Of a DNA stretch of 33,630 nucleotides, positions 30,374 to 33,630 are shown piece by piece; the first letter of the stretch is position 1; each line of letters begins with the position of its first letter. The translations under genes were made by a program, and so were the position numbers. Source of the stretch: Polymyxa betae (lineage: Eukaryota > Endomyxa > Phytomyxea > Plasmodiophorida > Plasmodiophoridae); contig RBZT01000960.1 of the NCBI GenBank assembly GCA_003693705.1, forward strand, positions 1-33,630. The letters run 5' to 3'. The notes under the pieces are model-generated. The model made no database searches. It saw only the letters and a list, made by a program, of their open reading frames with translations, and was not told where the DNA came from.

Positions 30374-32851
30374 TCAACTATGTACAGAATAAAGACGAGC
30401 ATGTTGTCTACGACGTATCTGATTACAACGAGCCAATATAATCTGCTCAATACGATGTACCATACGAACCCAAAACTCGGGAATATCGACCATGACCCGA
30501 TTGTATCTGTAGAGTGCAATCAAGTCAGTACAGGTGCGTAGCGGACCCCGCCACGGACTCAACACTTACTCATCTCTTGTAATACAAACGTTGGTAACAG
30601 TTGGATCAGTGTCTGTAGATGCATTAAACTTGTCAACAACCGCATCCAATAAACAATCGAGTGAATCACGAATAGCTTGACCCCAACGACATTCCATTAC
30701 AGCGAACATCTCATCAGCCTGACGGACTAGATTTAGGGCCGTGGCGGACTCCGTCCCTACAATATAGACTCACCCGAATCACGCCGTTCTTATCGAAATC
30801 GAACATCTTGAATAACATGTCGAGTATCTGGTCAGGATCTCCTCTTACCATAATACCAACATTAGTTAGGAAACTTTCAAATGTGATGGCATTCGTATTA
30901 TCCGGATCGAAGACCTGATATCACATTGAATTAGGGGTTTAGGGTTTCGAATATTTGACTCACTCGCTGAAAGTATGAGCCAGCAGTTTCATCAATTTCC
31001 AATATAGATAGTAACTCTATTAGATCTGGACGTGTTATTGAACTACGTCCTGCAGATGCCTTCCAGAACATTGTCAGCCATACTTGAACTTCATCTCGTG
31101 TCCAGACTGCAGTAGCCTATACAATGTTAGGGTTAGGGTTTCCATCATTACAGTTAACACCTCTGTCTTCTCTAATGATGCACGTAATTGATTACCAACA
31201 GCAGCAGTACGTCGAAATACACTTAATGCATGAGCTGTACCAAATACTTTCGTAGTAAATGCTAGACGTTTGTTCATACCAATACCATCTAGTCCTGGAT
31301 AATTTGATGGTGATGATTCATCACGAAATTGGTCGTACAAGATCCGGGTTAATGTTGGTAGAACATCACTGGAGTTGGGAGTTAGGGTTTAGGGTTGTCA
31401 ACGATCTCTAATACCAATTAGTTCGTCCGCGGTTCTTCTGTATCCAATCTGTAAATCGAATATCTACAGGTTTCTCTCGTAAGCATAGATATAATGCATT
31501 ACTGATTGTAGGCTCATTATTAGCTATATTCTGAATACAAATGATAGTTGATATACACAGGATAGTTATTATTCATATAATATTACCTTAAGAGATCTAT
31601 ATTGTCCATCTGTGTCACTAACTAAATAGCATAATATACGGAAATCATTGGGAAATAGTTTATGCAGATCCATTCTCATTAGATCAAATAGATCTCGTGT
31701 AGATACAGTTCCATCATTATCTAGATCATATAGCATATATGCAACTATATACAGCACAGATATCAGCACCAGGGGGCCAGTACGGGGGCGAATAACGATA
31801 ACCCAGTCGTACTTACATTGAAGGCGATTTTGTTTTGCATCTTTGGTAAGAATCGAGAGTAATGCAAAATAATCGGGAGCATCAATAAATTGTGAATTAG
31901 TTGCAATTAGATCGATAAAACGATCTAGAAATTTGCCAGTTTGTATCATATCTATACCATTCTTATGCATAAATCTCTTTAATTGACCTCGTGTTAATAC
32001 AGGTCGAGCTGTTTGACTTGTATGTGGACATAGACCAGTAAATATCATAAGAGCTTCTTGGGCTTCATCCGCATAAACTACAAAATGCCACAAACCCTAA
32101 AACCCTAGCCCTCCCTCTGGATTCTAACACTTACATCGAATATCCTGTTCAATAGCACCAGATGTTTTCCCGAACCAGAGTGATTCCTTCTTAGCAAGTC
32201 CTGGCATTGAACTATTAGTACGGCTATGTTTACGAGAATGGAATGTGATGGGAATCCTGGCCCTTCTGATAGTGATTACATTGCGAGCTGTACCATTCCG
32301 TAATAGATTGGCCTCTTGAACCTGTTTAAGAACACTGCCCACTATATAATATACAGTTGAGTTAGGGTTTTAGGGTTGTTGCATCTTCACTCACTGATAA
32401 CTCGTGTCACATTTAATATTGTCAATAGAGGTGATATGGTCGATTTAGTTGCAGCTGGTGCACGATGTCGGTGTGTTCGGGTTGTCTGTGATAATCTATC
32501 CATGATCAGGCCTGGTCTCATATCATCATCTATTCATCACCTTGGTGTTCGCAACGTGCTACGACATCGAGCATGAAGCTTATCACGAGCAGTCACTGGT
32601 TCGGGTTCGTCAACATCGTCTTCGTTTGTTATCTGGGCTGCATTAGCGACAGGAGCCGTTTCAGATTTCAGATCGGTATCAGCACGAGTCACACCAATCG
32701 CTTTACGACCTCGTATTGATGATAGAATACGACGCCAATCATTACCACGATATGTCCATGGACGCCAATTAATAATCTCTAATAGAGTCTTATCTCGATT
32801 CTTCTCACTTGATAATACTGATGGTCCTAATAGGCTCGAGTCAAGAATCAT
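30374..32851 (-). CDS. EF-hand protein with long N-terminal extension
   Basis: Eleven exons: 32566-32851, 32395-32529, 32135-32341, 31817-32077, 31587-31744, 31415-31530, 31161-31368, 30964-31116, 30774-30914, 30570-30718, 30374-30506 (1947 bases, 648 residues, in frame throughout). Residues 1-210 are basic and low-complexity. The middle has an EF-hand loop in LYDLDNDGTVSTRDLFDLM (Asp at position 12, where Glu is usual). Two more follow near the end: VFDPDNTNAITFESF (degenerate) and MFDFDKNGVIR, whose second half is spliced to ADEMFAVME. The last 50 residues are a basic helix (VRMVHRIEQIILARCNQIRR). The calcium sensor role is inferred from the loops; no catalytic domain is visible. Five of its ten introns hold telomere-type tracts, and the first intron is only 36 nt. 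The adjacent same-strand WD40 gene shares this intron feature. Confidence 0.8.
30507..30569 (-). repeat. EF-hand gene intron 10 with GC-rich motif
   Basis: A 63-nt intron. In the sense direction it carries CCGTGGCGGGGTCCG (plus 30542-30556), nearly the same as the motif in intron 9 but in the opposite orientation. This is markedly more GC-rich than the surroundings. Confidence 0.55.
30719..30773 (-). repeat. EF-hand gene intron 9 with GC-rich motif
   Basis: A 55-nt intron holding, on the plus strand, CCGTGGCGGACTCCG (30739-30753), matching the intron 10 motif at 13 of 15 positions with reversed orientation. A single TTTAGGG (30732-30738) adjoins it. The acceptor used is GTCAG at 30719, because the nearer CTAG would bring a stop codon. 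Confidence 0.55.
30915..30963 (-). repeat. EF-hand gene intron 8 with telomere-type tract
   Basis: A 49-nt intron with TTAGGGGTTTAGGGTTT on the plus strand at 30931-30947: two units, one with an extra G. Confidence 0.7.
31117..31160 (-). repeat. EF-hand gene intron 7 with telomere-type tract
   Basis: A 44-nt intron of which 16 bases are GTTAGGGTTAGGGTTT (plus strand 31126-31141). In the sense direction the CCCTAAC units offer a branch-site-like CTAAC close to the acceptor. Confidence 0.75.
31369..31414 (-). repeat. EF-hand gene intron 6 with telomere-type tract
   Basis: A 46-nt intron with GTTAGGGTTTAGGGTT on the plus strand (31381-31396), mixing a TTAGGG and a TTTAGGG unit. Confidence 0.75.
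32078..32134 (-). repeat. EF-hand gene intron 3 with telomere-type tract in reverse orientation
   Basis: A 57-nt intron with AAACCCTAAAACCCTA on the plus strand (32092-32107), so here the G-rich strand is the sense strand, opposite to the other five. A CCCTCCCTC run adjoins it. Confidence 0.75.
32342..32394 (-). repeat. EF-hand gene intron 2 with telomere-type tract
   Basis: A 53-nt intron (donor GTGAGT) with GTTAGGGTTTTAGGGTT on the plus strand (32361-32377), one unit having four T. Confidence 0.75.
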
Positions 32852-33630
32852 AATAGCTCACTCCTCTCAGAAGGCAGATGCACAACATTCGACCCAGTAG
32901 TACCCGCCCAATATCTGATCGCAGAGATCCTTCAGAGCATATACCGACACTCTTGTGATATTTGATGGTGTATCAACTATCATGACAAATTAATAGTTCA
33001 GATCTGATAGATGGATTAACCAGGACTCGCTATCAAATAATACGTTTATCTGCACTAAAAACAACCGAATGATACAAAGCGACGTTTTTATCAGTGATAT
33101 TGAAGATGTGAAAGATGTGGTCTTTGTCAGATGTTGGAGTGGATATCAGTTGGTTCAGAACGAAGTCTGTCATTAAATATCGATTAATTTGAGGTATTTG
33201 GAGTTGAATGCAGGATTGAACTTAATTACAAAGTTCACACTCTTAATATAACCGTTATATCGTTGATAGCATGGATCGACATCAGTCATGGCAGCATCTG
33301 TCATAACAAAAATCAACTATGCCTAATAAGAACAGCAAAGCTCGGCCAGATATCGTATCATGTTAAGACATATGAAATAGTCACCCAATATCTGCATCTG
33401 CTCATTGTTCAAACTGAGTTTTAATCAGATGCGAAAGACTCCAGGTGCTTTCCTGATCCGTCCGCAGCGATGATTTGTTTTGCAAAAGTGCGGAGTGTCA
33501 GGTGAATTCCAGCACAGGGACTGTTGGATGTGCTTACTCCATTTATGATGTTAAATACTATATACACAGATACAAGCTTGAGTCAGTACCCTCATGAACG
33601 GGTCATTTTTTAGACCCGACCACAGGTCTG
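32852..33630. other. Upstream region of the EF-hand gene, no gene seen
   Basis: 779 bases without an ORF that looks coding. The last 32 bases contain a small perfect hairpin, CGGGTC (33599-33604) / GACCCG (33613-33618), around an AT-rich loop with six T, partly overlapped by a second inverted pair AGACC/GGTCT. Confidence 0.4.

Noticed and set aside
1-33630. tRNA, rRNA genes or CRISPR arrays
   Set aside because: I looked for T-arm/B-box-like GGTTCGAATC strings, conserved rRNA segments and regularly spaced repeats and found none that held up; short tRNAs could still escape a reading by eye.
32852-33630. The telomere-type introns meaning that the window edge is a chromosome end
   Set aside because: The sequence after 32852 shows no tandem telomere array and the tracts are confined to introns, so proximity to a telomere is not supported.

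Overview
This window is nuclear DNA from a microbial eukaryote with a compact, moderately AT-rich genome. Almost every gene is split by short GT-AG introns, mostly 44-57 nt and several with a CTAAC/CTAAT-like branch site. Intergenic gaps are small and genes use the standard stops TAA, TAG and TGA. A complete meckelin gene points to an organism that builds cilia or flagella. A secreted, probably GPI-anchored protein with a hevein-like chitin-binding motif suggests a chitin-associated surface, as in zoosporic fungi or their relatives. The sequence alone does not fix the lineage.

Layout. 1-7.2 kb: the 3' end of an unknown gene; a solo chromodomain gene of Ty3/chromovirus type (-); a DXD-type Golgi nucleotide-sugar transferase (+); a five-exon YEATS/GAS41 histone-reader gene (-); the hevein-like GPI protein (-); then about 2.8 kb of decayed sequence with what look like two tandem, broken glycosyltransferase-like copies (-). 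7.3-15.7 kb: meckelin (TMEM67/MKS3, +) and the ubiquitin-activating enzyme E1 (UBA1, +), both with many introns. 15.7-19.2 kb: a poorly resolved nuclear-protein-like gene (-) and an intronless, strongly codon-biased gene for a secreted coiled-coil protein with a C-terminal lectin-like domain (+). 19.9-25.9 kb: phosphomannomutase (-), a HAD phosphatase of the phosphoglycolate/p-nitrophenyl phosphatase family (+), a leucine-rich-repeat protein (+) and a site-2 protease (+). 26.1-27.7 kb: RNA polymerase I subunit A49 (RPA49/POLR1E, +). 28.0-32.9 kb: two head-to-tail minus-strand genes, a WD40 protein and an EF-hand protein.

Most genes are housekeeping and unrelated: protein ubiquitination, GDP-mannose supply, rRNA transcription, chromatin reading, regulated intramembrane proteolysis, Golgi glycosylation. 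The least expected feature is in the last two genes. Six of their 14 introns carry two-unit tracts of telomere-type sequence (TTAGGG/TTTAGGG/TTTTAGGG), and two further introns share a GC-rich motif in opposite orientations. I saw no such tracts in any exon or in any other gene of the window. Other items worth a second look are the abundant-looking secreted coiled-coil/lectin-like protein, the domesticated-looking chromodomain, the hevein-like GPI protein and the tandem broken glycosyltransferase-like copies. Gene models were spliced by eye; reading-frame continuity supports them but no transcript data do.
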